Assembly (NCBI GenBank): GCA_025769875.1
Contig: JAGFNK010000063.1
Span: forward strand, 97,513-161,512
Direction of reading: 5' to 3'
Origin: Russula earlei
Lineage: Eukaryota; Basidiomycota; Agaricomycetes; Russulales; Russulaceae
Length of the DNA stretch: 64,000 nucleotides
The translations under genes and the position numbers were made by a program. Of this stretch, positions 12,328 through 24,353 are shown piece by piece. Under the pieces are notes generated by a model that searched no databases, was not told where the DNA came from, and saw only the letters and a list, made by a program, of their open reading frames with translations. The first letter of the stretch is position 1. Each line of letters starts with the position of its first letter.

Positions 12328-13975
12328 ATGACAGGCACCCTTATGATGTCAGGCGTCCGTACCAGCCACCATCACGGTCCTCTCTACCGCCTTAACTCCC
12401 TTCTGCGCGGTCTGCACACGTCCCACCCCTCTCCTTCTTCGCTGCATAAATACTGCAGGATGGTAGAGATGGCGCGGCGGCGTATACACACCGACAGCGT
12501 CGATAAAGGGAAATCTCCAGTTAGAGTCGTTCGGGAACGCGAACACCAGGATTACGCGCATTCCGATGACCACTCGCACATTCGTGGCATCTTCGGAGGA
12601 CAGTCGCATTCACACTCCCACTCCCACCCCCACTCGCACGGTCACGGCGGGGAGCTGATCGAGACGCTGCAAAGTGCAGGTGCGCACTGTTCGTCTCCTC
12701 TTTAGTTCGAGCTGATTCACAATTTGGCACCCCCTCCATCCTTTTCATCCGTCAAGGGGACCGTGGAAGTCGCATTACGCTTGTTGGACTCGGCGTAAAT
12801 GTTGTCTTGACAAGCGCGAAGGGCGCAGCGGGGTGGTTAATGAACTCGGCGGCGTTGCTCGCCGATGCCGGCCATTCGTTGAGCGGTAAGCACGTTTGCT
12901 ACCTAGCAGTTCAGGCACTGGCCCTCCTCCCCGCGGTCGCCGTGTCTCTGGGTTGTGGTCCTAGGCGTGCGCCCATGGCATACTGGCTGCGGTGCCACCA
13001 CCTATTGACTTGGGATGCCTGTTGAAAAATGACTGCGTGCGTTCGCCATGCTCACGCGCGACCCTCTGTAGACCTTTTGGGCGATTTCGTTGTCCTATTT
13101 TCGTGGCGCCTGTCTCGTCGGCCACCCAGTCGACGGTACCCCTTCGGCCTCGCAAAATTCGAGACTGTGGGCACGGGGCTGGTCGCCATCTTGCTCCTCG
13201 GCGCCGCCCTCGGCATCGGCTCGCATTCGCTCTCGCTCCTGTTCTCGGTGCTGTCCGAGACCGCCCCGTCGTTACCCGCGGGCCCGCTGCAGACCCTGCT
13301 GCTCAATCTCACGGCGTTGGCGCGGAACGTCCCGGGGATGGGGCACATCGCGCACTCTCACGCGCACGCGCTTGACCCGAACGCGGCGTGGTTCGCGGCT
13401 GTCAGCATAGTGTCGAAGGAGTGGCTGTTCCGCGTCACACGCAAGGTTGCGAAGCAGGAGAACAGCCCCGTGTTGCTCGCTAATGCGTACCACCATCGGA
13501 GCGACGCTTATTCGAGCCTCGTCGCGTTGGTCGCCATTCTTGGTAGCGGCTGGTTCCCGGCGTGGCCGTTGGACCCCGTCGGCGGTACGTCTTGGGAGTG
13601 GGCTGACGTCCATCCTGGTCCCCTTTCCTGATGTCCTCGACAGGTCTTTTGGTCTCTGTGGTCATCTTTCGCCAAGGCCTCACAATATTCAAGGATGCTT
13701 TCTGGGATATGACAGATGCCAGCGCTCAGGAACCGGTCTTACAGTCGTTATCTCGTTCCTTAGACAAACTAACAGAGGAGCCGCGTCTAAAGGGCGCCTT
13801 GCTCCATATCCGCAATCTTCGCGCGCGACGAGCAGGCTCACAACTCTTCGTAGATCTCACCGTCGTAGTTCCTGGAGAACTGACCGCCTTTCAATTAGGT
13901 GGGCTGGAAAAGCAAATCGTCGGCGCGTTGAAGGCAGAGAGGAAGGATGTGAAAGAGGTCCAGGGTACAGTTTGA
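12328..13975 (+). CDS. Cation diffusion facilitator, mitochondrial MMT1/MMT2-like metal transporter
   Basis: CDF proteins exchange divalent metals for protons; the MMT branch exports iron from or within mitochondria in yeast. Four exons, 12328-12679, 12757-12885, 13072-13584 and 13644-13975, give 441 aa with all splice sites GT..AG. The N-terminus is Arg/Ser/His-rich and lacks acidic residues (RLNSLLRGLHTS), as expected of a mitochondrial presequence. Next comes a His-rich run, HSHSHSHPHSHGHGG, a likely metal-loading loop. The two metal-site motifs are present as ADAGHSLSD in TM2 (HxxxD, split by intron 2) and YHHRSDAYSS in TM5 (HxxxD). RRYPFGLAKFETVG is the conserved TM2-TM3 loop. The C-terminal cytosolic domain includes LFVDLTVVVPGELTAFQ. 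The frame is intact. Intron 2 (186 nt) is unusually long for this locus. Metal specificity is inferred, not shown. Confidence 0.92.
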
Positions 13976-14131
13976 AGTCGACTCGGAGGGGGATGGAGCG
14001 ACCCGATGATACTCTCATGGTTTGCGTTCAACCGTTGTCGATGTCGATGCATTCGCTACATTACATATTCTTATCCCGTGACCGCGCATCGACGCGATCC
14101 AACTCTTTCTCTTCTTTCTCTGTAGGCAGCC

Positions 14132-15569
14132 ATGCCCGAGGTAGAGATAGGTTTCTCTCATGAACAAGTGTCCCTTGGAACTTTTCGCTTGCTCGAGTTG
14201 CCTCCGGACTTATGCAAACTGATCGAATCGTCCGTCGATGACCCAAAGTTTGTAACTATATGATTCTCGTCACTCGATCGCCTCATATATCATGATGGTT
14301 CAGTCTGGCCATCAAGGGCGGTCCCGACGACGATGCCGTGTTATGCACCCCAGACAGGACATATAACATTCGCTCGGTGACGCTCTCGAACACTGTTCTC
14401 GTGGTGTCACCGAGTACAAGCGTTGACGTCGATGGAGGCGAGGCGCAAGTCGTCATCCAAGATAGCCTCAGTGAACTATTGGAGCTCGTGCCGGCCGTCC
14501 CAAAGCTCCATCGGATGAACGCCCTGCTGAAGGAGCACGAATGGGAGGAGGGACACGAGGATGACGAGAGCTTTGGCAAGGTGCGTCCGAATGGTCGTGT
14601 CTCATGACCCCGAACGGCTTGGCCTAGCGAGCACTTTCCAGGTGAGACGGAGACGATTCACCCTCGACGAGGCTCGGACGGAACTCCAGGCGAGCGAGCG
14701 CGAGCTTGCGAAAGCGCTCAAGGAGAAGCACGTACTCATTATAGACGGTGAATTCATCCCCCCCTTCGACCTTCTTCTCGCGCGTCCCTGGAGGGTATGC
14801 TCACGCCCCTCCCTGCAAGGTGCCCTGCGCCCCCTCTCCCCCTCATATCTCCACAAGATCCTCGAGCTCCTCCTGATGCACCTCGTTTCTCTCTCCCAGC
14901 CCACCGACGCAGCCTCCGTCTTGGAACTGACCCGATCTCTCGAGTATGAGCACGAGGTCAGGCGCGAGGTGACCTTGCAGGTGATGCGCTGGTTCGGAGA
15001 AGTCGACGCTGCGGACGAATTGTGGAAGATGGACGTCGGAGAGGTCGTGCGTCAAGTCGGCTTGGGCATTCTGCGCCGACACAAGGTTCGCGCAAGCATT
15101 TCCCGCCCTCTCCCTTGGTGACGCTAACCTCTTTATTTTATTTTATTTTTATTTTACCCCGCAGAGTGACCCTATATCGGAGGAAGATTTCATGGCAAAG
15201 TGGAACACCGCCGTGGGCGACACTTTTGTTTCACACACATCGCTCAAACTACTCGTAGTGCGCGCTCATCCTTTTTTTCTTTCTTTCTTTTAACCAAAAA
15301 TTCGCAATTAGGGAAACTACCTCTGCACACCTTCTCCATTTTCCTCATGCAAGCTATTGTCCTACTTCCCTTGCGCGGAACTCCCAACTGACCCCGCCAC
15401 GCGATTCGCGGACCTCTTTCTCACGCGCGCACGTTGGAAGGCAGAAGACATCGCGCCGTATCTGTCGGACATCGTGGTGGAGGCGAAGGAGCTTGACAAG
15501 CTCTTGCTCAAGTACGCGCGAGCCTTGACGGATACAGACGGTCTGTGGTATGCGGCACGAGTTCGATGA
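14132..15569 (+). CDS. DCC1: Sister chromatid cohesion protein DCC1 (Ctf18-RFC subunit)
   Basis: Dcc1 joins Ctf8 and Ctf18-RFC to load or unload PCNA during replication and to support sister chromatid cohesion in the nucleus. Exons at 14132-14247, 14304-14580, 14642-15085, 15165-15254 and 15312-15569 sum to 1185 nt, or 394 aa, close to the family norm. Diagnostic segments are LAIKGGPDDDAVLCTPDRTY, the following RSVTLSNTVLVV, RFTLDEARTELQASERELA, the C-terminal winged-helix region (EVTLQVMRWFGE; SEEDFMAKWNTAVGD) and the final CAELPTDPATRFADLFLTR. Intron 1 uses a GTTTGT donor, the least canonical of the four. The ATG at 14132 lies 156 bases after the transporter stop codon. The gene looks intact and functional. 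Confidence 0.92.
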
Positions 15570-16785
15570 GGGGGGGACAAGAGGATTGTACAACAACACT
15601 CGTAAATGCCCAACAGTGTCTATGGTACTTGTAGGTAGCATCACTCAACTGAGAGATCAGAGTACAGTAGCTACCAATTGTCCTTAAACACCTTATCAGT
15701 GTAATATGCATATATCTGTATATGAGATGATGCGTGATCACCTGCACCTGCCACATGGACCAACCAGGCAGTTGAGCCAATGCAAGATGCAAGTCGGCTA
15801 TGTCTGTCTCAATCACCAAACAATGCCCACCAACCAATGTCGTAAACTTTTTCATATAAGGAGGGGAGAAATATGGTAACCATGTACCCTATCCAATGAC
15901 AACTAACGAATGTGCAAGTGGCGTATTTTCTGAAAGATTTTCTTTGCCCCCGATGCCGCCCCCGATGCCGCCCCCGATGCCGCAAGTGATTCAGCGCCTT
16001 TCCTAGCAAAGCCTAATAAAAACCATGGCCCTTGGCGTGCCTGAAGTTCTGCTCGAGGCATAATCTGGATGTTCCTAGATAAATTGAAGCTCATCAGGAC
16101 GGCTGACCCCCTTTCTGTGAGATGTAGACTGCCTTACCGAACAGGGGCCGACAAGACAGGGGATAGGGTGGATGCAGAGAGGGAAAGGAGTGCAAGAGTT
16201 GTAAAACAGCGCATGTTTAAAAATGTGGAGACGATGAAGACCTGGGGTAGGCGTGGGAACTAACGGGTAGGCTGCAGGTCATAAGGCTCTGTGTAAAATC
16301 GCACAAAAAACGAAGAGTTGGAACTCACCAGCCGGTGCCGAAGAAGGTACGAACGTGGAGCAAGAGCTAAGAGGGTATTCTACTAGAGAGCGGCCAATTT
16401 ATAGTAGAATAGAGAGGGCGGATGCTGCGCCAACAGCTCGCATGTTGCCAGGGTATTGTGCGTTATCAGCGATCGTCAATTACTCACTATTAGGACTCCG
16501 GAGCATAGTAACCAAAGTAATTACTTTCGGGACATGCGATAGTGACGGATTATGAATAGAGCTATTGCCGCGAAAACGTCAAACGATGGCCAGTGTCGTG
16601 GGTGCATTTGTCCCGGTTCTGTGGATTCACGTCACACACATTATCTACTAGTACAGGCAAGATGTAAACTTACAACTCACCGTGTATGGAAATAAACAAC
16701 AAGCGGAACAGAACGGTCGCCAAAACCCACGGACTTGGAAGTCAAGTCCATCAAATGATTGCCATTCCAGCGGCAACCCGAGAAT
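15570..16785. other. Intergenic stretch with a short tandem repeat
   Basis: This spacer between DCC1 and the triplicated locus shows no recognisable gene. The only structure I can support is the perfect 12-bp tandem repeat listed separately. Confidence 0.4.
15946..15981. repeat. 12-bp tandem repeat, three perfect copies
   Basis: The unit GCCCCCGATGCC occurs three times head to tail, at 15946-15957, 15958-15969 and 15970-15981, with no mismatch. It is much more GC-rich than the surrounding DNA. Confidence 0.95.
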
Positions 16786-17772
16786 CCCCCCGTTGCACCA
16801 TCCTCACCACCTCATCTCTCTTCGACCAATTTCGACTCCGCGACTCCTCTTGCGATGATGTAGGTCGCTTTGGGACATTTACGGGGCGGCGCAGTCACCA
16901 TTCTGTTCTCCATCTGGGTGTCCGCGCACCCCAATGTCCCAAGCCCGCCCTTACGAGAGCCGGGCGCGAGGGTCGCAGTGCGACGCCTGGGACTCATGTT
17001 TGCTGCCCTTTTCGTGCCAGAGATAATGGTTGCGTGGGCATTGAGACAACGATCGGCCGCTGTTGAACCAGCCTGGAAACGGAGAGTGGAGAGTAATCAT
17101 CGATATCGATAATCAGAGAGGGATGGACACGGACACAACCACTCACGTGAGTGGATTCTTTTTCGCGATTATGGGAGGATTCATGGAATGTGTCTCATCC
17201 GAGTGCAGTTTGCTGAAGAGCTAAGCTCGTATTCTTCGACGGGCAACGGTGATTTCCCAAGGATCGCGAAAGAGGAGATCGAGGACAAGAGCAATGGAGA
17301 CGTCATCTCCAACACCCTTCGTCATTCTGCAAACGTGTCCAGGGCCTCGTCACTGAACTGGAGCTCGTCGGTTCCCAATCGATTGAGACAAGCAAGCGAA
17401 GGACTAGAGACGGCACACATTAATTCAGGAGATTCGACTTGCCCCTGTGGAGGGCACTACACCAGCCATTTATACATTTCAGAAGGATTCTGGGGTCGTC
17501 TGATCATCATCGGTGGTCCATCAACTACGTCAAGAGCATCGTCGTTCACTTTTCCATCAGGCACAGAGCTCTGGCGTGCCGCTTTAATCGGCATTACTAC
17601 TTTACCGATTCTGTTTGTGGTGGCAGCTCTCCGACGTGAAACCAGAGAAACCATTTGGGAGATCGGGACGCCACCAATTTATATGCTCAGTCGATCGACG
17701 TTGCTTGTCCTCCCTCTCCTGTCTCTTAGATCGCTTCCTCCTGCAGCCTATCGTGTTGTACACTGGACTTGA
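16786..17772 (+). pseudogene. Decayed copy 1 of the tandem membrane-protein family
   Basis: Fragments in different frames match copy 2. These are HPNVPSP, ARVAVRRLGLMFAALFVPE, AWALRQRSAAVE (about 16900-17070), then SSYSSTGNGDFPRIAKEEIE (about 17220-17290) and the C-terminal LVLPLLSLRSLPPAAYRVV (about 17700-17770). The middle third, covering the LLWWDKPLNV block, is largely missing, and several frameshifts and stops separate the remaining parts. The start with its signal-like MILILAIL is not preserved. Confidence 0.8.
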
Positions 17773-17899
17773 TTCACTCCAAATGTATAATTCATACACT
17801 ATGATACGTCGCTATGCTTATCACAATTCAACCGCTCAAGGATATTCAAAGCGACTACTGTGGTAACCCTACCGGTTTTTCCCTCAATCATCTAGTATA

Positions 17900-18660
17900 T
17901 GGCGTAGATATATCAAAACGGTCAAGAGGCAGCTTTAAGTGATGCACCTGCTGGATTGACAACTCACCAGAATCGAACACTTCGCGGTTATAGTTTGAAT
18001 GTCCTTCTGAAGACAGGGAGACGACCAAGGGCTCCAAATCGCAGGGAGTACCAGGAAGCTCAAAGCACATTCGACGTGTAGTACCGTCCAAAAGCAATCA
18101 GCTCCTTTCGCTCGTCGGCTTGCTTGATCCCGCAGATATCCAGGCCTTGCCTGCCCAGATGGCGCCTAACAAATTGCTTGACTCTTTCGAATCGGGGTCC
18201 AGGACGCGATCGTCCATACCCCGGATGCGAGGCTCGATAATGTGCAGGTGCGCAAGGTTCCGACGGCGTCTGCACAGCTCGGTGACGAAATACGAGAAAC
18301 GTATGGATGAGGTCGTTCCCGGGAATTCTGTCGCGGGGCGTTTAGGAGTGTGGGTGGGAAGCGTCAGCCACCACTCGAAAGAACGCTGCGAACGGATTGA
18401 ACGAACGCACCATGATGGGTAAGCTACGGGGGCTGACGCGCCCCTCCCCAACCGCGACGACCTCGAGACAACGTACTCGTCCGTGGGGTCCTTCCAATCC
18501 TCCTTGAGGAACTGTTCGTCGAGGCACCCATCCGCGCCATGTAATTCGACGCCGTCGAGGCCCGCCCGGATGGCATTGCGCGCCTGTATCAGGCTGTGAT
18601 GTATCATGGGGACGCATATCACAGCACGGCCGTATCACAAACAACGCGTGGGCACGCTCC
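17900..18660 (-). pseudogene. Old Yellow Enzyme (NADH:flavin oxidoreductase) fragment 1
   Basis: Old Yellow Enzymes are FMN-dependent ene-reductases. The minus strand encodes RNAIRAGLDGVELHGADG (18530-18580), the end of the TIM-barrel block with the family ARNAxxAGFDGVEIHGAxG motif, followed by LKEDWKDPTDEY. Then come ATEFPGTTSS.RFSYFVTEL and NLAHLHIIEPRIRG (about 18220-18340), and KQADERKELIAFGRYYTSN (about 18065-18120). Frameshifts lie between these blocks and the N-terminal half, with the catalytic tyrosine region, is absent. A second copy of the same fragment lies near 21.2-21.8 kb. Confidence 0.75.
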
Positions 18661-19660
18661 TGTGTAAGGGACATGTTGTAGCGTGTCCGGAGACGGGCGA
18701 GTGAGATCGTGAAGGCAGCTTGACCCAAGAGGAGAGGAGAGAGATAGGAGAGAGCAAGACTGAGAATGCGAGACGCAATGGGAGCATTCGAACGATGTCA
18801 TGAGGAGGAGGGATACGGGACCGCACACAGAGAGAAGGAAGAAGTAATGAAAAACGACATCGTGAAAGGGAGCCAGAGATAATGAAAGGAAACGCAGCCA
18901 GTGAAAGGCGAACAAAGCGACATGATGAGAGATACGCGCCTGGCCGCGAAAACAATTCGGGAGCGATGCCATGTGCGCATACGAGACGTTGCAGGTGAGA
19001 GCAAGGCGGAGGATTGAGATGCCCTCGCACTCTTGACAGACCAGAATGAACAAATGCTCAATCAAAGTGTGCTCCGAGTCTTTGCTCTTCAAGGCACTCA
19101 CTGTCAAACTGGCGGGTCCCTGTCTATGCTTGGCACATAGACCACTCGTCTTATGATGGTTAGGAGTGGTCTTCTCACCCGGTGGACCCATTGAAAAACA
19201 AAACAAAAGAAAACAAAAAGCCCGGCATGTTTCGAGAGTTTCAAGGGGTGACACGGCGTTTATCTCTCATGGAAACCACACACCTCCATCACACAATAAA
19301 GCGTGGTTGGCATAGCCGACAAACAATTGCACTCTAGGAATGACTATGGATTCAGCAATGCGATATCTATGCGCAAGCAAAGTGTTGTACACAAAATCGA
19401 CACCTGAAATAGTTGGCTTCGCCCCCATCGCGGCCATGATCGAAAGAGACATGGCCCATGAATGAGGGACATGTATAGCAGATGAAACAAGCACAGGGTC
19501 AAGAAAGCTTACTTGCGTCGAAAGACAATCATCCATTGTTGTCCGCCTAGGCGCTCATTTCATGCCAGCATGCCCACCACGGGGCCCACAGCACCGCTTT
19601 GAGGACAGCTATTATTACCCCCTGCTCTGTTCTTGTCCTACGCCATCACCCCCCTCCATT
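18661..19660. other. Duplicated spacer and leader of membrane gene copy 2
   Basis: This kilobase matches 21830-22760 of the next unit, including purine-rich tracts (gagaggagagagataggaga near 18730). The long minus-strand open frame across 18619-19254 is not matched by an equivalent frame in the duplicate and has no family features, so I regard it as non-coding. The end of the stretch is probably the promoter of copy 2. Confidence 0.5.
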
Positions 19661-21039
19661 ATGATCCTCATTCTTGCAATTCTAGCCGCAACCCAAGCAT
19701 CCCCCGTTCCACAATCCTCACCACCTCATCTCTCTCTCAACCAATTTCGAGCCCGCGCCTCCTCTTGCGATGATCCAAGAGGATGTAGGTCGCTCTGGGA
19801 CATTATATGGAGTTGTGCAGTCACCATTCTGTTGTGCGTCTGGGTGTCCGTGCACCCCAACATCCCAAGTCCTTACGAGAGCGGGGCGAGGGTCGCAGTG
19901 CGACGCGTGGGACTCATGCTTGCTGCCCTTTTCGTGCCAGAGGCAATGATTGCGTGGGCATTGAGACAACGATTTGCCGCTGTTGAACTGGCCAAGAATC
20001 ACAAAGGTACGTCCTGAAAACGGAGAGTAATCATCGATATTGATAATCAGATTAAGGAGAGGGATGGACAACGACTCATGGATTCTTCGCGATTATGGGA
20101 GGATTCATGGAATATCAGGGAAACCGACCGATCCGAGTGCTGTTGCCTGAAGAGCTAAACTCGTATTCCTTGACGGGCAACGGTGATTTCCCAAGGATCG
20201 CAAAAGAGGAGATTGAGGACAAGAGCAAGGGAGACGCCATCTCCAAAGCGCTTGTTATTCTGCAAACGGGCTGGTTCGTGGTCCAATGCATCGCACGAGG
20301 AGTCCAGGGCCTCCCCGTCACTGAACTGGAGCTCGTCACGGTTGCGTTCGCAACTCTGAATTTCGTGATATACCTCCTGTGGTGGGACAAGCCTCTGAAC
20401 GTGCAACGTGGGGTACGGGTATACAAGAAGCGAGATGCCGACGAGCCCATTGATGATGGGAATATGGAGGCCACGAGTTTGGGTGGATTTTGGGACGCAC
20501 TTTCTGACCTTGGAGCTGCGATTGTCCGTGGACCATTGACCGAAGAACCTGAGATGGCCACGTGGCTAAATCGTGTCCTTATGTGGCCATTCACGAAGCC
20601 TTTTGATATTCTTCTTGGCGAAGGGGAGAAGCACACCACGATGAGGGTTGGCACATTTTATCCCCACCAATGGGGCCGCACGCTGCGTATTTTCGCATGG
20701 GTAGCAGTGGTCGTTGTCACGTTGGCTTTCGGCGGCATTCACTGCATTGGATGGTCATTCAGTTTTCCCTCTAGCGCACAGCAAACTCTGTGGCGTGTTG
20801 CTTCGGTCACCATAACCGTTGTGCCAATTCTGTTTCCGGTAATACCTCTGATAAAACGTCTCGACGATTCCGGTTATGTATACGTTCCCGGTTTCCTCGG
20901 TCTGGGTGTGCAGGTGTCAACATTCCTTTACATGCTCAGTCGATTGGTGTTGCTTGTACTCCCCTTCCTGTCTCTTAGATCGCTTCCTCCTGCAGCCTAT
21001 CATGTTGTACGCTGGACTTCATTCATCCCACATATATAA
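19661..21039 (+). CDS. Polytopic membrane protein of unknown function, intact copy 2
   Basis: Exons 19661-20006 and 20057-21039, with a 50-nt intron, give 442 aa. The protein starts with a short hydrophobic leader, MILILAILAATQASPVPQ, that looks like a signal peptide. It then has about six membrane segments: CAVTILLCVWVSVHP, VGLMLAALFVPEAMIAWAL, a pair around GWFVVQC and VAFATLNFVIYLLWW, IFAWVAVVVVTLAFGGIHCI, and VSTFLYMLSRLVLLVLPFL. The blocks THGFFAIMGGF and LLWWDKPLNVQ recur in many hypothetical proteins of mushroom genomes; I know of no established function. An ATG at 19562 is in frame upstream, but 19661 is preferred because it places the leader at the N-terminus and gives the same exon length (346 nt) as copy 3. 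This is the only open copy of three. Confidence 0.85.
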
Positions 21040-21209
21040 TCCATACACTATGATACGTTGCTATGCTTATCACAATCCAACCGCTCAAGGATATTCATGG
21101 CGACTACTGTGGTAACCCTTATCGGTATTTCAAGTGAAAAAGGGGGTTCATAATTGAGCTCATCTAGTACATGGCGTGAATTAAAGAATCAAACGGCCAA
21201 GAGGGGGCT

Positions 21210-21830
21210 TTAAGTGATGCACCTGCTGGATTGACAACTCACCAGTATCGAACACTTCGCGGTTATAATAGTTTGAATGTTCTTCTGAAGACAGGTAGAT
21301 GACCAAGCGCTCCAAATCAGCTCCTTAGATATCCAGGCCTTGCCTTCCCAGATGGCGCCTAACAAATTGCTTGACTCTTTCGAATCGGGGTCCAGGACGC
21401 GATCGTCCGTACCCCGGATGCGAGGCTCGATAATGTGCAGGTGCGCAAGGTTCCGACGGCGTCTTCGCAGCTCTGTGACAAAATACGAGAAACGTAGGGA
21501 TGGGGTCGTTCCCGGGAATTCTGTCGCGGGGCGTTTAGGAGTGTGGTGGGGAAGCGTCAGCCACCACTCGAAAGAGAACGCTGCGAACGGAACGAACGAA
21601 CGCACCACGAAGGGTAAGTGACGGGGACAAACGGAAGCTGACGCGCTCCTCCTCAACCGCGACGACCTCGAGACAACGTACCCGTCCGTGCGGTCGTTCC
21701 AATGAGGAACTGTTCGTCGAGGCACCCATTCGCGCCATGTCATTCGACGCCGTCGAAGCCCGCCCGGATGGCATTGCGCGCCTGTATCAAGCTGTGATGT
21801 ATCATGGGACGAATATCACAGCACGGCAGA
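21210..21830 (-). pseudogene. Old Yellow Enzyme fragment 2
   Basis: This is the duplicate of fragment 1. The minus strand shows ARNAIRAGFDGVE (about 21745-21790), ATEFPGTTPSLRFSYFVTEL and NLAHLHIIEPRIRG (about 21420-21535), and DSKESSNLLGAIW (about 21350-21400). It has lost the ELHGADG and part of the DEY block to small deletions and carries frameshifts independent of fragment 1. Neither fragment could give a working enzyme. Confidence 0.75.
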
Positions 21831-22762
21831 ATCACAAACAACCCGGGGGCACGCTCCTGTGTAAGGGACATGTTGTAGCGTGTCCGGAGACGGGCGAGTG
21901 AGATCGTGAAGGCAGCTGGAACCAAGAGGAGAGGAGAGAGAAAAAATGAGAGCAAGACTGAGAATGCGAGACGCAATGGGAGCATTCGAACGATGTCATG
22001 AGGAGGGAGGGGAGATGGATCGAGATGTACCTAAAGTGTTTGCACAGAGAGAAGGAAGAAGTGATGAAAGGAAAACGACATCGTGAAGGGAGCTAGAAAT
22101 AATGAAAGGAGACACAGCCAGTGAAAGGCGAACAAAGCGACATGATGAGAGATACGCGCCTGGCCGCGAAAACAATTTGGGAGCGATGGCAGGTGAGAGC
22201 AGGTCCGTCTCGCACAGCTCATGGTAGCGGAGGATTGAGATGCCCTTGCACTCTTGACAGACCACAATGAATAAATGCTCAATCAAGGTGTGCTCCGAGT
22301 CTTCGCTCTTCAAGGCACAGATGTCTGGCACATAGCCCACGCGTCTTATGATGATTGGGAGTCATCTTTGGTTGACCATTGAAAAAAATAAAGGTCGGCG
22401 AGTTCCCAGAGATTCAAGAGGTGTGGATCCGGTCGAGACGAGACACGGCATCGTTTATCTCATGGAAAGCACACACCTCCATCTATTCGCAAACAATGTG
22501 TTGTACATAAAATCAACACCTGAAATAGTCGGCTTTGCCCCCATCCCTGCCCTCCATGATCGAAAGAGACATGGCCCATGAATGAGGGACATGTATAGCA
22601 GATGAAACAAGCGAAGAATGTCCCCTTACGTCGAAAGGTAATCAACCGTTGTAGTCCTCTCTAGGCGCTCATTTTATGCCGGCATGCCCACCACAGCACC
22701 GTTTTGAGGACGGTCATTACCCCCTGCCTTGTTCTTGTCCTGCGCCATCACCCCCCTCCATT

Positions 22763-24127
22763 ATGATCCTCATTCTTGCCATTCTAGCCGCAACCCGAGC
22801 ATCCCCCGTTCCACAGTCCTCACCACCTCATCTTTCTTCCGACCATTCTCGAGCCCGCGCCCGCTCTTGTGATGATCCAAGAGGATGTAGGTCGCTCTGG
22901 GACATTATATGGAGTTGTGCAGTCACCATTCTGTTGTGCATCTGGGTGTCCGTGCACCCCAATATCCCAAGTCCTTACGAGAGCCGAGCGAGGGTCGCAG
23001 TGCGACGCGTGGGACTCATGCTTGCTGCCCTTTTCGTGCCCGAGGCAATGATTGCGTGGGCATGGAGACAACGATCTGCTGCTGCTGTACTAGCCAAGAT
23101 GCACAAAGGTGCGTCCTGAAAACGGAGAGTGATCATCGATATTGATAATCAAATTAAGGAGAGGGATGGACAACGACTCATGGATTCTTCGCGATTATGG
23201 GAGGATTTATGGAATATGAAGGAAACCGTCCCATCCGAGTGCTGTTGCCTGAAGAGCTACACTCGTATTCTTTGACGGGTAATGGCTATTTCCCAAGGAT
23301 CGCAAAAGAGGAGATCCAGGACAAGAGCAAGGGAGACCCCGTCTCCAAAGCGCTTGTTATTCTGCAAACGGGCTGGTTCGTGGTCCAATGTATCGCACGA
23401 GGAGCCCAGGGCCTCCCCGTCACTGAACTGGAGCTCGTCACGGTTGCGTTCGCAACTCTGAATTTCGTGATGTACCTCCTGTGGTGGGACAAGCCTCTGA
23501 ACGTGCAACGTGGGGTACGAGTATACAAGAAGCGAGATGCCGACGAGCCTATTGATGATGGAGATATCGAAGTCCACAAGATCGGTCGGATTTTGGGAGG
23601 CACTTGGAGATGCACTTTCTGACCTTGGAGCTTCGATTGTCCGTGGACCATTGGCCGAAGAACATGAGATGTCGTGGCTAATTCGTGTCATTCTGTGGCC
23701 AATCGAGAAGCCTTTTGAAATTATTCTTGGCGAAAGGGTGAATCACACGATGAGGGTTGGCACATTTTGTCCTTTCGAATGGGGCCGCACGCTTATATTC
23801 GCATGGGTAGCAGTGGTCGGTGTCACGTTGGCTTTCGGCGGGATTCACTGCATCGGATGGTCATTCAGTTTTCCCTCTAGCGCAGAGCAAACTCTCTGGC
23901 GTGTTGCTTCGGTCTCTATAACAACTGTGCCGATTCTATTTACGGCAACATTTATGGCAACACCTTTTCTGGGTGGACTTTTCCTCGCTCTGGGTTTACA
24001 TGTGTCAACATACCTTTATATACTCAGTCGATTGGTGTTGCTTGTACTCCCCTTCCTGACTCTTAGATCGCTTCCTCCTGCAGCCTATCATGTTGTACAC
24101 TGGACTTCATTTATTCCACATATATAA
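22763..24127 (+). pseudogene. Copy 3 of the membrane-protein family with a one-base frameshift
   Basis: Exon 1 (22763-23108) and the intron (23109-23158) match copy 2 exactly in length. Exon 2 stays open to about 23585, where the frame changes. Copy 2 reads SLGGFWDALSDL; here the equivalent KIG|GFWEALGDALSDL is interrupted by an extra base near 23587, and the first frame stops at 23620-23622. After the shift the frame is open to the stop at 24127 and keeps all membrane segments (FAWVAVVGVTLAFGG, LYILSRLVLLVLPFL). The break is recent, or it is a sequencing error. Confidence 0.8.
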
Positions 24128-24353
24128 TGTGTACACTTACAACACCTCGTCATACAATTGTTCAATGACTCGAATGTTTCAAACCTTGTGAAGAATATAG
24201 GGGGAAAGCTGAGGGCACGGCAATCAGCACGCGGAAAGGCAGATTGTGTCGGAAAGCGTGCATGCCCCAAGGCGCACACACTAACACTCCATGATCGGAG
24301 CATTACCCCTTTGCGCATAGACTAGAAGCTGTGATCGAGTCTGATTAAGTATA
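24128..24353. other. Short spacer between the triplication and the first transposon
   Basis: No gene or repeat is visible in these 226 bases. Confidence 0.4.

Larger units (their letters stand above)
16786..24130. repeat. Tandem segmental triplication: membrane gene plus Old Yellow Enzyme fragments
   Basis: Three units lie head to tail. The start codons of copies 2 and 3 are 3102 bp apart. Matching positions in copies 1 and 2 are about 2.9 kb apart. The first two units include the membrane gene, an opposite-strand OYE fragment and a common spacer; the third stops just after the membrane gene. The leader with gaaagagacatggcccatgaatgagggac precedes copies 2 and 3 (about 19443 and 22561). Copies 2 and 3 are more alike than either is to copy 1, so unit 2 to 3 duplication is probably the most recent. 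Confidence 0.9.

Noticed and set aside
18619..19254. Minus-strand frame of 211 codons in the duplicated spacer
   Set aside because: The duplicate at 21.8-22.3 kb does not keep an equivalent frame, and no domain is visible.
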